Below are positions 8,020 to 15,739 of a DNA stretch of 64,000 nucleotides, piece by piece (within the stretch, counting starts at the first letter, position 1; each line of letters starts with the position of its first letter). The position numbers were made by a program, and so were the translations under genes. The DNA comes from Deltaproteobacteria bacterium (GTDB taxonomy: Bacteria; Myxococcota_A; UBA9160; SMWR01), in assembly GCA_019310965.1 (NCBI GenBank), contig JAFDDG010000006.1, positions 1 to 64,000 on the forward strand, in the 5' to 3' direction. Under the pieces are notes generated by a model. The model made no database searches. It saw nothing but the letters and a program-made list of their open reading frames with translations, and was not told the DNA's origin.

Positions 8020-8916
8020 GTGAATCCAGTGCAGATTCTCGTCACGGGTTTCACGGGTCAATTGGGGCGGCTCGTAGCGGGTGCGCTGCGGGATCAACAC
8101 CAGATCTGCCCACGCGTTCTGGTGCGACCGCAACACCTGTCGCAGGACTGGGAAGCACCTCGTGGCATGGAGGTGCGATCCGGTGATTTCACCGATCCTG
8201 CCTCGCTATCCGCCGCGCTGGAGGGGTGCGACGCGGTCTTTCTCGTCTCTCCCGTCCATCCGGAAATGCGCAGCAGGGAAATGGCACTGGTCGAGCAGGC
8301 GGCTGCAATGCCCAGGCCGCCTCACATCGTGAAGATATCCGGTCTCGGTACACGGCTGGATTCATTTGTGGACAGCGGGCGCTGGCACGCGGAGATCGAG
8401 CAGCGCGCGAGAGAGCTGAGGCTTCCAGCAACATTCCTGAGGCCCATGTTCTTCATGCAGAATATGGGACGGCAGATTCCCGGAGTGCTCGCGACAGGGA
8501 TTCTGCACGGTGCGGTCGAGGCTGCGGCAATCGCAATGGTCGATGCGCGAGACATCGCCGAAGTGGCCGCCGCCGTGCTGATTGGCGATTCGCCGATTCA
8601 GGGGCAGGCCGTGCCACTGACTGGATCGCATGCCTTTACGCATGAGGAGATCGCACAGGCTCTGGCTGTGGCCTTCGGACAGGAGGTGAAATACGAACGC
8701 CAATCCTCCGAGGAGATGAGGGCCCTGCTATCGAGCCTCGGCATGCCCGACTGGCATAGCGAGATCGTGCTGCAGTACAACCGGGCGTTCATCCAAGGCT
8801 GGGCCAGTCAGGTCAGCGATACCGTCGAGCAAGTGCTCGGCCGCGCACCGCGCAGGCTCGAGGACTACTTCGCCGAGCTGGCCACCGCTTCCGTGTCTCC
8901 CGACGATCCACGCTAG
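8020..8916 (+). CDS. NmrA-like NAD(P)-binding protein (atypical SDR)
   Basis: A 298-residue Rossmann protein with an N-terminal NAD(P) motif GFTGQLG (about residues 10-16) directly after a hydrophobic strand, then DFTDPASLSAALEGCDAVFLVSP, which is characteristic of NmrA/NAD(P)H:quinone reductase-like atypical SDRs. These either reduce quinone-type substrates or act as redox sensors. It begins with GTG 8020, only 34 nt after the racemase-fold gene, so it is likely the last gene of that operon. It converges on the selenoprotein gene, with only 7 nt between the two stop codons. Confidence 0.85.
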   Translation: MNPVQILVTGFTGQLGRLVAGALRDQHQICPRVLVRPQHLSQDWEAPRGMEVRSGDFTDPASLSAALEGCDAVFLVSPVHPEMRSREMALVEQAAAMPRPPHIVKISGLGTRLDSFVDSGRWHAEIEQRARELRLPATFLRPMFFMQNMGRQIPGVLATGILHGAVEAAAIAMVDARDIAEVAAAVLIGDSPIQGQAVPLTGSHAFTHEEIAQALAVAFGQEVKYERQSSEEMRALLSSLGMPDWHSEIVLQYNRAFIQGWASQVSDTVEQVLGRAPRRLEDYFAELATASVSPDDPR

Positions 8917-8923
8917 GCCTATT

Positions 8924-10141
8924 TCACTCCCACGAGGAGCGCGCGACCGGCACGATCATGAAGTTGGCGATCATCGCGAGGGCCGGGTCCTGGCTCTTCA
9001 CGCAGTGACGCTTGATCTCCATCAAGAGCTGGCCGGCGTGGGTCTCCTGCCAGAACCAATCGTCCAGTGCGGCCGGTGTGGGGGATGCGTCGCCGGGCTG
9101 TGCCGTGACCGCCTCGAAGTAGAGGGTTTTGAGATCCTCGGCTGCGGCCTTGAGTGCGAGCTCCAGGGGCAGCTGTGTGCACGGGTTCGTCGGTGCGGTG
9201 TCTTCGAGGAAGGCCAGCAGGAACTCCGCGAGATCCGAGATGCCGAGTCCACTCGCGCCGACCGTGGTGTGACCTCGTTGCTCGCACGCCCGGTCGTACC
9301 ACGGCTGCAGGCCACGAAGCTCGCGCCGAAAGACCGTCGCCGGCCCGTCGTCGGCCTCTGGCTCGCGCTGGAGGGGGATTGGACAGGCCCACGGCGCCTC
9401 CGCGCCGTCGTCCTTGCCCCCGGCAGCCTCGTCGGGAAAATCCTCGAGCACGGGACCCTCGGGAGCTTCCAGCAGGGCCAGGGCGGCGCGCAGCACCCGG
9501 AGCTGAAGTGCGGGGTCGTTGGCGGCGCCCAGCGGCCGGCCCAGCGGGAAGGGCACCCAGAGTGCCCGCGGTGGACGCATCACCTCGGTGTGCTCCCGCA
9601 CCAGGCTGATCTGCGTCGTCGGAATTCCGTCGCTCTCCAGGTAGTGCCCGAGCCCGCCCACGGCGCGCGTGCAGTACGGTCAGACAGGGACGAGCAGCAC
9701 GGCGTCGACGCGGTCCTTCCGGAGCAGGAGCGCCAGCTCGTGGGCCGCCGGCTCGGCGAGGTCGGGCGTCGAGGCGATCATGAATGAGTAGTGGAAGTCC
9801 GCGACGCTTCCGATTTCGCCGGCACGCTCCAGCTCGCGGAGGCGATCGAGAGGGAAGACGATGTTCCAGTCCTGGGCGAAGCCGGTTCGGTCGAAGTTCG
9901 GCGAGACGTGGGTCGACACCAGATCGCCCGCCTGGGCGTCCCCGGGGAGGACTCGATAGTCCGCCGAATCGAGCACGAAGGGACGGTCGCTGCGCGTGTG
10001 CAGCCCGGCCGTCGTGACGATCGCGACCCGCCGTTGCCGAAGCGGCGGTCCCGTCACCCAGGGCTGCGTGTCGAAGCCGTGGCACTCCGCTTCGAGCAGA
10101 TGATCCCTCAGCTCTCCTGCGAGATCGCTCAGACGAACCAT
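8924..10141 (-). CDS. GrdB-family selenoprotein (glycine/sarcosine/betaine reductase B-like), TGA at 9680-9682 read as Sec
   Basis: One gene interrupted by an in-frame TGA. Codons 1-153 (10141 down to 9683) and 155-405 (9679 down to 8924) lie in the same frame and together match the GrdB-like selenoprotein B family. The first part carries GLHTRSDRPF, STHVSPNFDRTGF and VADFHYSFM; the second carries GGLGHYLE, TTQISLVREHTE and RPPRALWVPF. The TGA falls exactly at the redox motif VPV-U-PYCTRAVGG, giving Sec154 and Cys157 in UxxC. The ATG at 10141 has AAGGAGAGG upstream. Readthrough gives 405 residues. A stem-loop can be drawn just after the TGA. It lies downstream of the phytanoyl-CoA dioxygenase gene on the same strand. 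The reaction is unknown; aerobic relatives are not proven glycine reductases. Confidence 0.88.
9641..9682 (-). promoter_or_regulatory. Candidate bacterial SECIS stem-loop after the Sec codon
   Basis: Reading the minus strand from TGA 9682-9680, GUACUGC (9677-9671) can pair with GCACUAC (9647-9641) with one C-C mismatch. CGCC (9665-9662) pairs with GGCG (9658-9655), closing a GUG apical loop. The loop G lies 18 nt after the UGA, a distance compatible with SelB-dependent SECIS elements, which lie within the coding region directly downstream of the codon. Drawn by hand; no energy was computed. Confidence 0.5.
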
Positions 10142-10245
10142 CGCTCTGCCTCTCCTTCAGGGTCACACCCGTGCGTCAGTCCGCGACGGCGACCGAGGAC
10201 TCGGCGAGGCGCGGAGGAACGGCCCGCCCAGAGGACTTCGGGGCA

Positions 10246-11412
10246 CTATCGCAGATCGCTCGCGTCGACGTCGTGCATGAGCTGGTCGTAGTGCTCCTGG
10301 CCCTGCTCGAAGCGACGTCCCGGGCGACCGTACTCGAAGACCACGCTCATCCGAAACGGGCCTTCTTCTGCGACGGGCGGCGTACCCGCGTGCATGCCGC
10401 AGCCGTAATGCAGTGAGAAATCGCCCGGGTTGGTCTCGATCCCCACGCCCAGCGTGTCGCTTTGATCCACCACGGAGCAGCCCGCGGTATTCCAGGAGCC
10501 GGGCAGGAGGCGCAGCTCACCCGTGTCGAGATTCGCCGGACGCAGGTAGAGAATTCCGTTCATCAGAGGACACATGAACTTGTGGCCCCCCAGCCCGCAG
10601 TCCCGATGCCAGGGCTGATCCGCCTTCCCGTCGAAGACCATGCGCGAATGCTTGTACAAGACCGCGATCGCATCGGTGTCGGTCGGCTCGAGCTTGAAAT
10701 CCGACAGCGCGACGATCCGCAGCAGCCGCGGGTCGGCCGGCAATCTGCGCATCCGTGGATCGATGCCCGCGTTGAGGACGCGCGTGAGCATCGTTCGCCC
10801 GTCTTCGTGCTGCGACCACCAGGAGGTTTCGTCGCCCTCGCGGGCCGCCTCGCGCACGATTTCGGCGGCGTCGAGGAGACCGTCGATTTCGTCGGGTGGC
10901 AAGACCTCGCGCACCAGGATGTAGCCGGTGACGCGGAGGAAGTCCGCCATGCGCTCGGGATCGTCATCGAGATGGAAGGAGAGAGTCGGATCGATCTCGC
11001 GCCCGTCGCGCCCGATGAGCGGCGCGTCTGCGTCGTAGGGCGGCAGCTCTTCGTAGAGCACTCGGAGCGCGGGCTCCCAATGCATGAAGTCGCTGACTTC
11101 GCCGGAGACGGCCCGGGCGCGCTGCGAGAGGACGAGCCCGGGAGGGGTCTCGGTCGAATCGCGGAGCCCCTGCCAGCACGCCTCGTCGAGTTCGACGACG
11201 GTCGCTGCGGCGCCGTCGCCCTTCACGATCGCGACCGTCGACGCCTCGGGCACATAGGAGTAGGCGCGACCATCGGGCAGGCGGATCGCGAGTGGCGACA
11301 ATCCCCGGGCCCCTTTCGCCGCAAGCTCGCCCCACTCTCCGGCGAGGCGATCGGGAAGCGAGCGTTCATGATAGGCGTCGAAGGACTCGTTTGTCTTTTC
11401 GCTTGTCTGCAT
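10246..11412 (-). CDS. Phytanoyl-CoA dioxygenase (PhyH) family Fe(II)/2-oxoglutarate oxygenase
   Basis: A 388-residue protein with a jelly-roll oxygenase domain in its C-terminal two thirds. The iron triad is visible: HxD in PWHRDCG near residue 267 and the distal His in GMHAG near residue 339, followed by Arg in FRMSVVFEYGR as the 2-oxoglutarate anchor. The N-terminal ~120 residues are not recognised. GGAGA precedes the ATG at 11412. It is divergent from a TetR regulator at 11656 and 104 nt upstream of the selenoprotein gene on the same strand, suggesting a regulated two-gene unit. The hydroxylated substrate is unknown. Confidence 0.88.
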   Translation of the reverse strand: MQTSEKTNESFDAYHERSLPDRLAGEWGELAAKGARGLSPLAIRLPDGRAYSYVPEASTVAIVKGDGAAATVVELDEACWQGLRDSTETPPGLVLSQRARAVSGEVSDFMHWEPALRVLYEELPPYDADAPLIGRDGREIDPTLSFHLDDDPERMADFLRVTGYILVREVLPPDEIDGLLDAAEIVREAAREGDETSWWSQHEDGRTMLTRVLNAGIDPRMRRLPADPRLLRIVALSDFKLEPTDTDAIAVLYKHSRMVFDGKADQPWHRDCGLGGHKFMCPLMNGILYLRPANLDTGELRLLPGSWNTAGCSVVDQSDTLGVGIETNPGDFSLHYGCGMHAGTPPVAEEGPFRMSVVFEYGRPGRRFEQGQEHYDQLMHDVDASDLR

Positions 11413-11565
11413 CGGTCAATCTCCGTTTCTGGCGCCGTTTCGGAAGCGCGTGGGTTCACCCGGAGCCGCGCTGCGGGAGACGTCGATGTGGCCGCTGTCG
11501 TGGGCGATTGCTCGGACCGGCTCATCGTGGTCGCCTCCCGCTTCGCGCACAGGGCCGCGCCAGGG

Positions 11566-11597
11566 TTGACGGGAGCATGCACTAATGGGAATATATT
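11566..11597 (+). promoter_or_regulatory. Candidate promoter/operator for the tetR gene
   Basis: TTGACG (11566-11571) is followed 17-20 nt later by the A+T-rich block AATATATTAT (11590-11599), the most A+T-rich spot in the intergenic region. The block includes the palindrome AATATATT. Spacing to the best -10 match TATATT (11592) is 20 nt, longer than ideal; GAATAT (11589) would give 17. As TetR genes often autoregulate and control a divergent neighbour, an operator here is plausible. Low confidence. Confidence 0.3.
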
Positions 11598-11655
11598 ATC
11601 AATAGAGATCGGGCGTCCGGGACCCAAAGAGGATTCGAGGCGAGGCGTATTCGAA

Positions 11656-12288
11656 ATGATGGAGTCAGCCAGCCGCTCTGTGCAGACTGTGGCGCGATCG
11701 AGCGCCTCGCCCGGAACGGTCCGACCGGGTGGCCGGACCGAGCGCACGCGCCGGGCGGTGGCCGCCGCGGCCTTGGCGCTGCTTCGCCGCGGCGAGACCG
11801 ACCTGAGTCCCGCCACCGTGGCCGTGGAGGCGGGCGTGGGCCTGAGCACCGTCTACCGGCGCTGGCCCACCCGCGTGGACCTGCTCCGCGAGGCCTTCAC
11901 GTTGCATACCCGCACGCTTCGGGTGCCCGATACGGGCGACTTCGAGTCCGACATCCACGCCCTCGCCCGTCGCCTGGCTCGTTTCTTCTCGGGTCCGACC
12001 GAGGTCGCGATGTCCGTCGCCATGGCGGCGCACACCGATCCAGAGTTCAACGCCTGGCAGATCGAGTACTGGGAGCAGCTGGCGGGCGAATTGGCTCGAC
12101 CCGTCGAGAACGCCATCGCACGAGGAGAGCTCGCGGACGATGTCGACGCGGCTCTCCTGATCGAGATGCTGATCGGACCGATGGTGACCCGCACCGCCAT
12201 CGTGAAGCAGCGCCTGGGACGAAAATTCGCGAGCGACCTTGCAGACCTCGTCATACGGAGCGCGGCGAAAGCAAGCGCGGCCGAATAG
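11656..12288 (+). CDS. TetR/AcrR-family transcriptional regulator
   Basis: A 210-residue regulator. The N-terminal helix-turn-helix domain (about residues 25-75) shows the family pattern RTRRAVAAAALALL, then VAVEAGVGLSTVYRRWP with the recognition helix, then LLREAF. The C-terminal ligand/dimer domain is all-helical and includes the TetR_C-type pattern GELADDVDAALLIEMLIGPM. Start at tandem ATGs 11656/11659. It is divergent from the phytanoyl-CoA dioxygenase gene across a 243-bp gap, so it probably represses that gene and the selenoprotein gene behind it. The inducer is unknown. Confidence 0.92.
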   Translation: MMESASRSVQTVARSSASPGTVRPGGRTERTRRAVAAAALALLRRGETDLSPATVAVEAGVGLSTVYRRWPTRVDLLREAFTLHTRTLRVPDTGDFESDIHALARRLARFFSGPTEVAMSVAMAAHTDPEFNAWQIEYWEQLAGELARPVENAIARGELADDVDAALLIEMLIGPMVTRTAIVKQRLGRKFASDLADLVIRSAAKASAAE

Positions 12289-12350
12289 TTTCTGCTCGCG
12301 ATCCCACCACCATGGGGAAATCGAAGCCGCGACCGCACCGGCTCCCCGCG

Positions 12351-12389
12351 ATCACCCGCTCGCTGCACGGCACTGCGGAATCGGGTGAT
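12351..12389. terminator. Weak inverted repeat between convergent genes
   Basis: ATCACCCG (12351-12358) and CGGGTGAT (12382-12389) are exact reverse complements, 23 nt apart, between the convergent tetR (ends 12288) and GST (ends 12448) genes. There is no T-tract on either side, so termination is only a guess; the long loop makes it a poor intrinsic terminator. The rest of the 159-bp gap shows nothing recognisable. Confidence 0.2.
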
Positions 12390-12447
12390 TCGGCCGCAGG
12401 AGGCAGCGTCCATGCAGCCGGCTGACGCCGTAGCCTGGATCTCGAAC

Positions 12448-13155
12448 CTACTGGTCGAGGAACGGTATGCGAAACTCGTCCACTATCGTGGCGAGCATTT
12501 CCTCGTCCAGCGCCAATCCCCGTTGCACCGCTGGCCGTGCTCGGAGACTCTGGTACCAACGCTGAGTATTGGGAAACTCGGACAGGTCCTCGATGACCTC
12601 ATAGACCCTTCGGGGGATGACGTGGCCGAGCACTGCGATGTCGGCGATGGAGTACTCGCCACAGAGATAATCCTTTCCCGAGAGCTGCTTTTCCAATTGC
12701 TTGTAGAGATCACGGATCTTCCCGGCCAGAAAATCGGCCGCCATCGTATTGGGCTCAGCCCCTTTCTTGGTGATCGAGCCGGGAGAACCGGGCTCTGCAA
12801 TGAAAGCCAGTCGGGTTGAGTGCGGCTCCCCCACATTGCTGGCGTCCCAAAACAGCCACTGAATGACTTCGAAGCGATTGCGTCCTTGCCGAGGAAGCAG
12901 CTGGCCGGTCTTCTCGGCGAGATAGAGCAATATCGCGTCGGACTCGAAAACCCGTTGCGGCTCGCCACGATCGAGTGGGGCATGGTCGATGATCAGAGGA
13001 ATCTTGTTGTTCGGGCTGAGCCTGTCGAATTCCGCCTCGAACTGGTCACCGTCGCCGATGCTGATCCGCGTATAGCGATAGTCCAACCCCAGCTCCTCCA
13101 GGGCAATACTGGTCTTCCAGCAATTGGGCGTCGGCAGGCCGAAGAAATCGATCAT
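12448..13155 (-). CDS. Glutathione S-transferase, Ure2p-like (paralog 3)
   Basis: GST of 235 residues. The N-terminal thioredoxin-like domain begins MIDFFGLPTPNCWK, so Asn and Cys occupy the catalytic-loop positions, as in paralog 4 but unlike paralogs 1 and 2. NKIPLIIDH supplies the cis-Pro and ESDAILLYLAEKTGQLLP the glutathione-contact segment. The C-terminal helical domain contains GEYSIADIAVLG. Start at ATG 13155 (GAGGAGAGAG just upstream); the open frame continues to 13200 without GST sequence. It follows the GNAT gene on the same strand after 56 nt. Substrate unknown. Confidence 0.9.
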   Translation of the reverse strand: MIDFFGLPTPNCWKTSIALEELGLDYRYTRISIGDGDQFEAEFDRLSPNNKIPLIIDHAPLDRGEPQRVFESDAILLYLAEKTGQLLPRQGRNRFEVIQWLFWDASNVGEPHSTRLAFIAEPGSPGSITKKGAEPNTMAADFLAGKIRDLYKQLEKQLSGKDYLCGEYSIADIAVLGHVIPRRVYEVIEDLSEFPNTQRWYQSLRARPAVQRGLALDEEMLATIVDEFRIPFLDQ

Positions 13156-13211
13156 CACTCTCTCCTCGCTGTGTTCCTGGATCGATCGACAATTGTCCAC
13201 AAGGTACTGAC

Positions 13212-13931
13212 TCAGCCTTCGAATCTCGCGGCAACCACCTCGACGGGTCGCCGCACCTCGAAGCCCAGTGACTGATAGAGCCGCAGCGCGCTCTCGTTTT
13301 CCGCTGCAACGTGAAGGAAGGCCTCGTCTCCCCGCGAACGGATCTCGCGTGCGAGCCCGAGGGTAAGTGCCGTGGCCAGCCCCTGACGCCGGGCGCTCGG
13401 ATGAGTGCAGACCGCCGAGATCTCCGCATGACCGGGAACGCGCATGCGTTCTCCCGCCATCGCGACCAGCTGGCCCTCACGACGCACACCGACGTAGGTT
13501 CCCAGCTCGTGGGTCCGAGGCAGGAAAGGGCCGGGCACGGTCAGCCGGACGAGCTCGATCATCTCCGGCACGTCCGCCGCCGACAGCTCCTCGAGTGCGG
13601 GGGCGGAAGCGTTCGCAAGATTGCCGGCCACGAGCTGCACGCCTGTGCCGCGATACACCTCCAGCCAACCAGTTGGGGCCGCCGGCACCACATCACGGGA
13701 GAGGATGGCGACGCCCCCGGCTCCGACCAGCTCCGCCAGAGCGGCCCAGTCCGCCTCTTCGAGCTGGTCGGCGGCGCTGAAGATGTTGACCTCTGGGTGG
13801 TAGCGAAGCGCTCGACCTCCTCGGGCCGACACCGCGAGCGCGCGCTGAGTGCCGCGCAGCGCGTGCCATACCGGGTTGCCAAGCACTGCGTCGCGTTCCG
13901 GCTCGACGGGACGGCGGGTAGCGGGGATCAT
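13212..13931 (-). CDS. GNAT-family N-acetyltransferase
   Basis: A 239-residue protein whose C-terminal half is a GNAT domain. The acetyl-CoA pyrophosphate-binding loop ARRQGLATAL follows AEISAVCTHPS, and the last motif AENESALRLYQSLGFEVR is the classical end of GNAT folds. The N-terminal ~110 residues are less conserved and resemble the first half of FR47-like two-domain acetyltransferases. No clear ribosome binding site is seen before ATG 13931, so the start is tentative. It lies between two GST genes on the minus strand. The acyl acceptor is unknown. Confidence 0.88.
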   Translation of the reverse strand: MIPATRRPVEPERDAVLGNPVWHALRGTQRALAVSARGGRALRYHPEVNIFSAADQLEEADWAALAELVGAGGVAILSRDVVPAAPTGWLEVYRGTGVQLVAGNLANASAPALEELSAADVPEMIELVRLTVPGPFLPRTHELGTYVGVRREGQLVAMAGERMRVPGHAEISAVCTHPSARRQGLATALTLGLAREIRSRGDEAFLHVAAENESALRLYQSLGFEVRRPVEVVAARFEG

Positions 13932-14010
13932 TGAATGAAGCCCTCGATCTACAGCTGGCGCGTGGCAAGGACGCAGCGAATTCGTCCCACACTGATGTCG
14001 GCGGGTCCGA

Positions 14011-14739
14011 TCAAGAGGCGGGTGCCTCTTCGTCGCGCAGCTGCCTCCGGAACCCCGCAGGCAGACCAGCCAGCACTTCCGGGTCGATCCCGAAGCCGCG
14101 TTGGACGGCGGGCCGCGCTTTCAAGGCTTCGTACCAACGACGCAGATTCGGGTACGCCCCCAGGTCTCCGACCGTGTAGAGGCGGTGCGGGGGAATGTGT
14201 GGCCAGACGGACATGTCGACGATCGAGTAGTCGTTGCAGATGTACTCGCGGCCCTCGAGACGCGCCTCGAGCAGAGCGTAGAGGTCGCGGCTCTTCGCTC
14301 CGAAATAATCCGCCGCCTCCTTGCCCGTCGGTCGCGCGACCTCCTGTCCCTCGCCGGTTCCCACATTAGGCGTGGATCCGCCGTTGAACGCGTGACACAT
14401 TCCCAGGTAGGGGCCGAAGCCGCTGAGGTCCCACATCAGCCACTGGAGCACGTCGAAACGCTCGCGTGTGTCCTCGGGAAGGAAGCGTCCGGCCTTCTCG
14501 GCCAGGTAGAGGAGAATGGCACCGGACTCGAAGACCTGAATCGGCTCACCGCCGCCGGCAGGCCCGCGGTCTCTGATCGCGGGGATCTTCGCGATCGGAT
14601 TGATCGCGCGATAGGCCGGCTCGAATTGCTCGCCCGCTGCAATGTCCACTCGCCGATACTCGTAGTCGAGGCCCATCTCCTCCAGCGCGATGGAGACCCG
14701 CCAGCAGTTGGGCGTCGGCATGGCGTAGAAGTCGATCAT
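14011..14739 (-). CDS. Glutathione S-transferase, Ure2p-like (paralog 4)
   Basis: GST of 242 residues starting MIDFYAMPTPNCWR, so it shares the TPNC catalytic-loop sequence with paralog 3. AKIPAIRD holds the cis-Pro, ESGAILLYLAEKAGRFLP the glutathione-binding part, and NDYSIVDMSVWPHI the C-terminal domain. An insertion of about 15 residues (around GGSTPNVGTGEGQEVARP) separates helices of the C-terminal domain. GGAGAGAAG lies ahead of ATG 14739. It follows an SDR gene after 53 nt on the same strand, so SDR-GST-GNAT-GST (15566 to 12448) may be one transcript. Confidence 0.9.
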   Translation of the reverse strand: MIDFYAMPTPNCWRVSIALEEMGLDYEYRRVDIAAGEQFEPAYRAINPIAKIPAIRDRGPAGGGEPIQVFESGAILLYLAEKAGRFLPEDTRERFDVLQWLMWDLSGFGPYLGMCHAFNGGSTPNVGTGEGQEVARPTGKEAADYFGAKSRDLYALLEARLEGREYICNDYSIVDMSVWPHIPPHRLYTVGDLGAYPNLRRWYEALKARPAVQRGFGIDPEVLAGLPAGFRRQLRDEEAPAS

Positions 14740-14792
14740 CAGGTCTTCTCTCCTCGGGCATCCGGACCGGGGTCGTACGGGTTCGGCGCATT

Positions 14793-15566
14793 TCAGGGCA
14801 TGTAGTCGCCACCGGTGACGTGCAGGCTGGATCCATTCATGCCGGAGGCGGCGTCGCTGCAGAGAAAGACGATTGCCTCCGCGACCTCTTCGGGCTGGAT
14901 CAGTCGACCGGGAACCAACATGGCCCCATGCGCCGCCCGGTCCTCCTCCGAAACGACCGCCTTGATGCCATCCGATTCGGTGTAGCCCGGTGCGACGACG
15001 TTCACGCGGACGCCGTGGCGCGCTCCCTCGAGGGCCAGGGAGCGGCTCATGCCCACGATCCCTCCCTTGGCCGCACTGTAGGCGGAGGCATTGGGTTGCA
15101 CGGCACGGTAGGCCGAGCCCGACGAGACGTTCACGATCGCACCGCTGCCCTGCTCGAACATTTTCCGCAATGCTTCCTGGCAGCAGAAGAAGACCCCGCG
15201 CAGATCGAGCGAGTGGATCGCGTCCCAATGCTCCTCGGTCACCTCGAGTACGGGGGCGACCGGGTAGATCGCGGCCACGTTCGCCAGTGCGTCGAAGCGG
15301 CCGTAGCTGTCCCAGATGCGCGCGAAGACCGTTCGGATCTCCGACACGCGCGCGAGATCCGCAACGAAGGGCTCGGCCCGCACGCCCGTCGCTTTGAGCT
15401 CGCCGGCGACTTGCTCGAGCGCCCCCGCGTCGACGTCGATGAGTGCGAGGTCTGCCCTCGATTGCGCAAAGGCAGTCGCCGTCGCCCGTCCGATGCCTCG
15501 GGCCGCCCCCGTTACGATCGCGACGCGCCCCGTCAGGTCGCTCTTGTCGAGATGCTGGCCGGACAT
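14793..15566 (-). CDS. SDR-family oxidoreductase
   Basis: Classical short-chain dehydrogenase, 257 residues. The NAD(P) motif TGAARGIG is near residue 20, and an acidic residue after the second strand (LIDVD) suggests NAD preference. The usual NNAG is replaced by NVAA. The catalytic Ser lies in NVSSGSAYR and Tyr/Lys in YSAAK. The C-terminus ends LHVTGGDYMP. Start at ATG 15566, preceded by AAAGGGGT. It is divergent from the phospholipase-D-like gene (15740). The pairing with a GST directly downstream recalls, only by analogy, dehydrogenase-plus-GST pathways such as bacterial aryl-ether cleavage. Confidence 0.88.
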   Translation of the reverse strand: MSGQHLDKSDLTGRVAIVTGAARGIGRATATAFAQSRADLALIDVDAGALEQVAGELKATGVRAEPFVADLARVSEIRTVFARIWDSYGRFDALANVAAIYPVAPVLEVTEEHWDAIHSLDLRGVFFCCQEALRKMFEQGSGAIVNVSSGSAYRAVQPNASAYSAAKGGIVGMSRSLALEGARHGVRVNVVAPGYTESDGIKAVVSEEDRAAHGAMLVPGRLIQPEEVAEAIVFLCSDAASGMNGSSLHVTGGDYMP

Positions 15567-15739
15567 GCGACCCCTTTCGGCCCACAGTACACGCAGCCCA
15601 CTGGAGAAGCACGCCGGGCGATGGGCTCGGCGGGGCTTGCTACCGTGCAACTCGAGTCTGGCGAGGGGCCCGATCCGTGAAGCTCTCCGAACGATGCGCG
15701 AGATCCGGTTGATCCAGAACCGCCCAGCGGACTGCTGAC

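Noticed and set aside
9661-9661. GTG at 9661 as the start of a separate 245-residue gene, with the upstream part a pseudogene
   Set aside because: The GTG is an internal Val codon of the conserved UPYCTRAVGG region; there is no ribosome binding site, the frame is the same on both sides, and conservation runs through the TGA.
10462-11655. Open frame upstream of tetR opposite the phytanoyl-CoA dioxygenase gene
   Set aside because: The protein is Arg/Val-rich with no family sequence until the TetR domain at 11656; it is antisense to a recognised gene.
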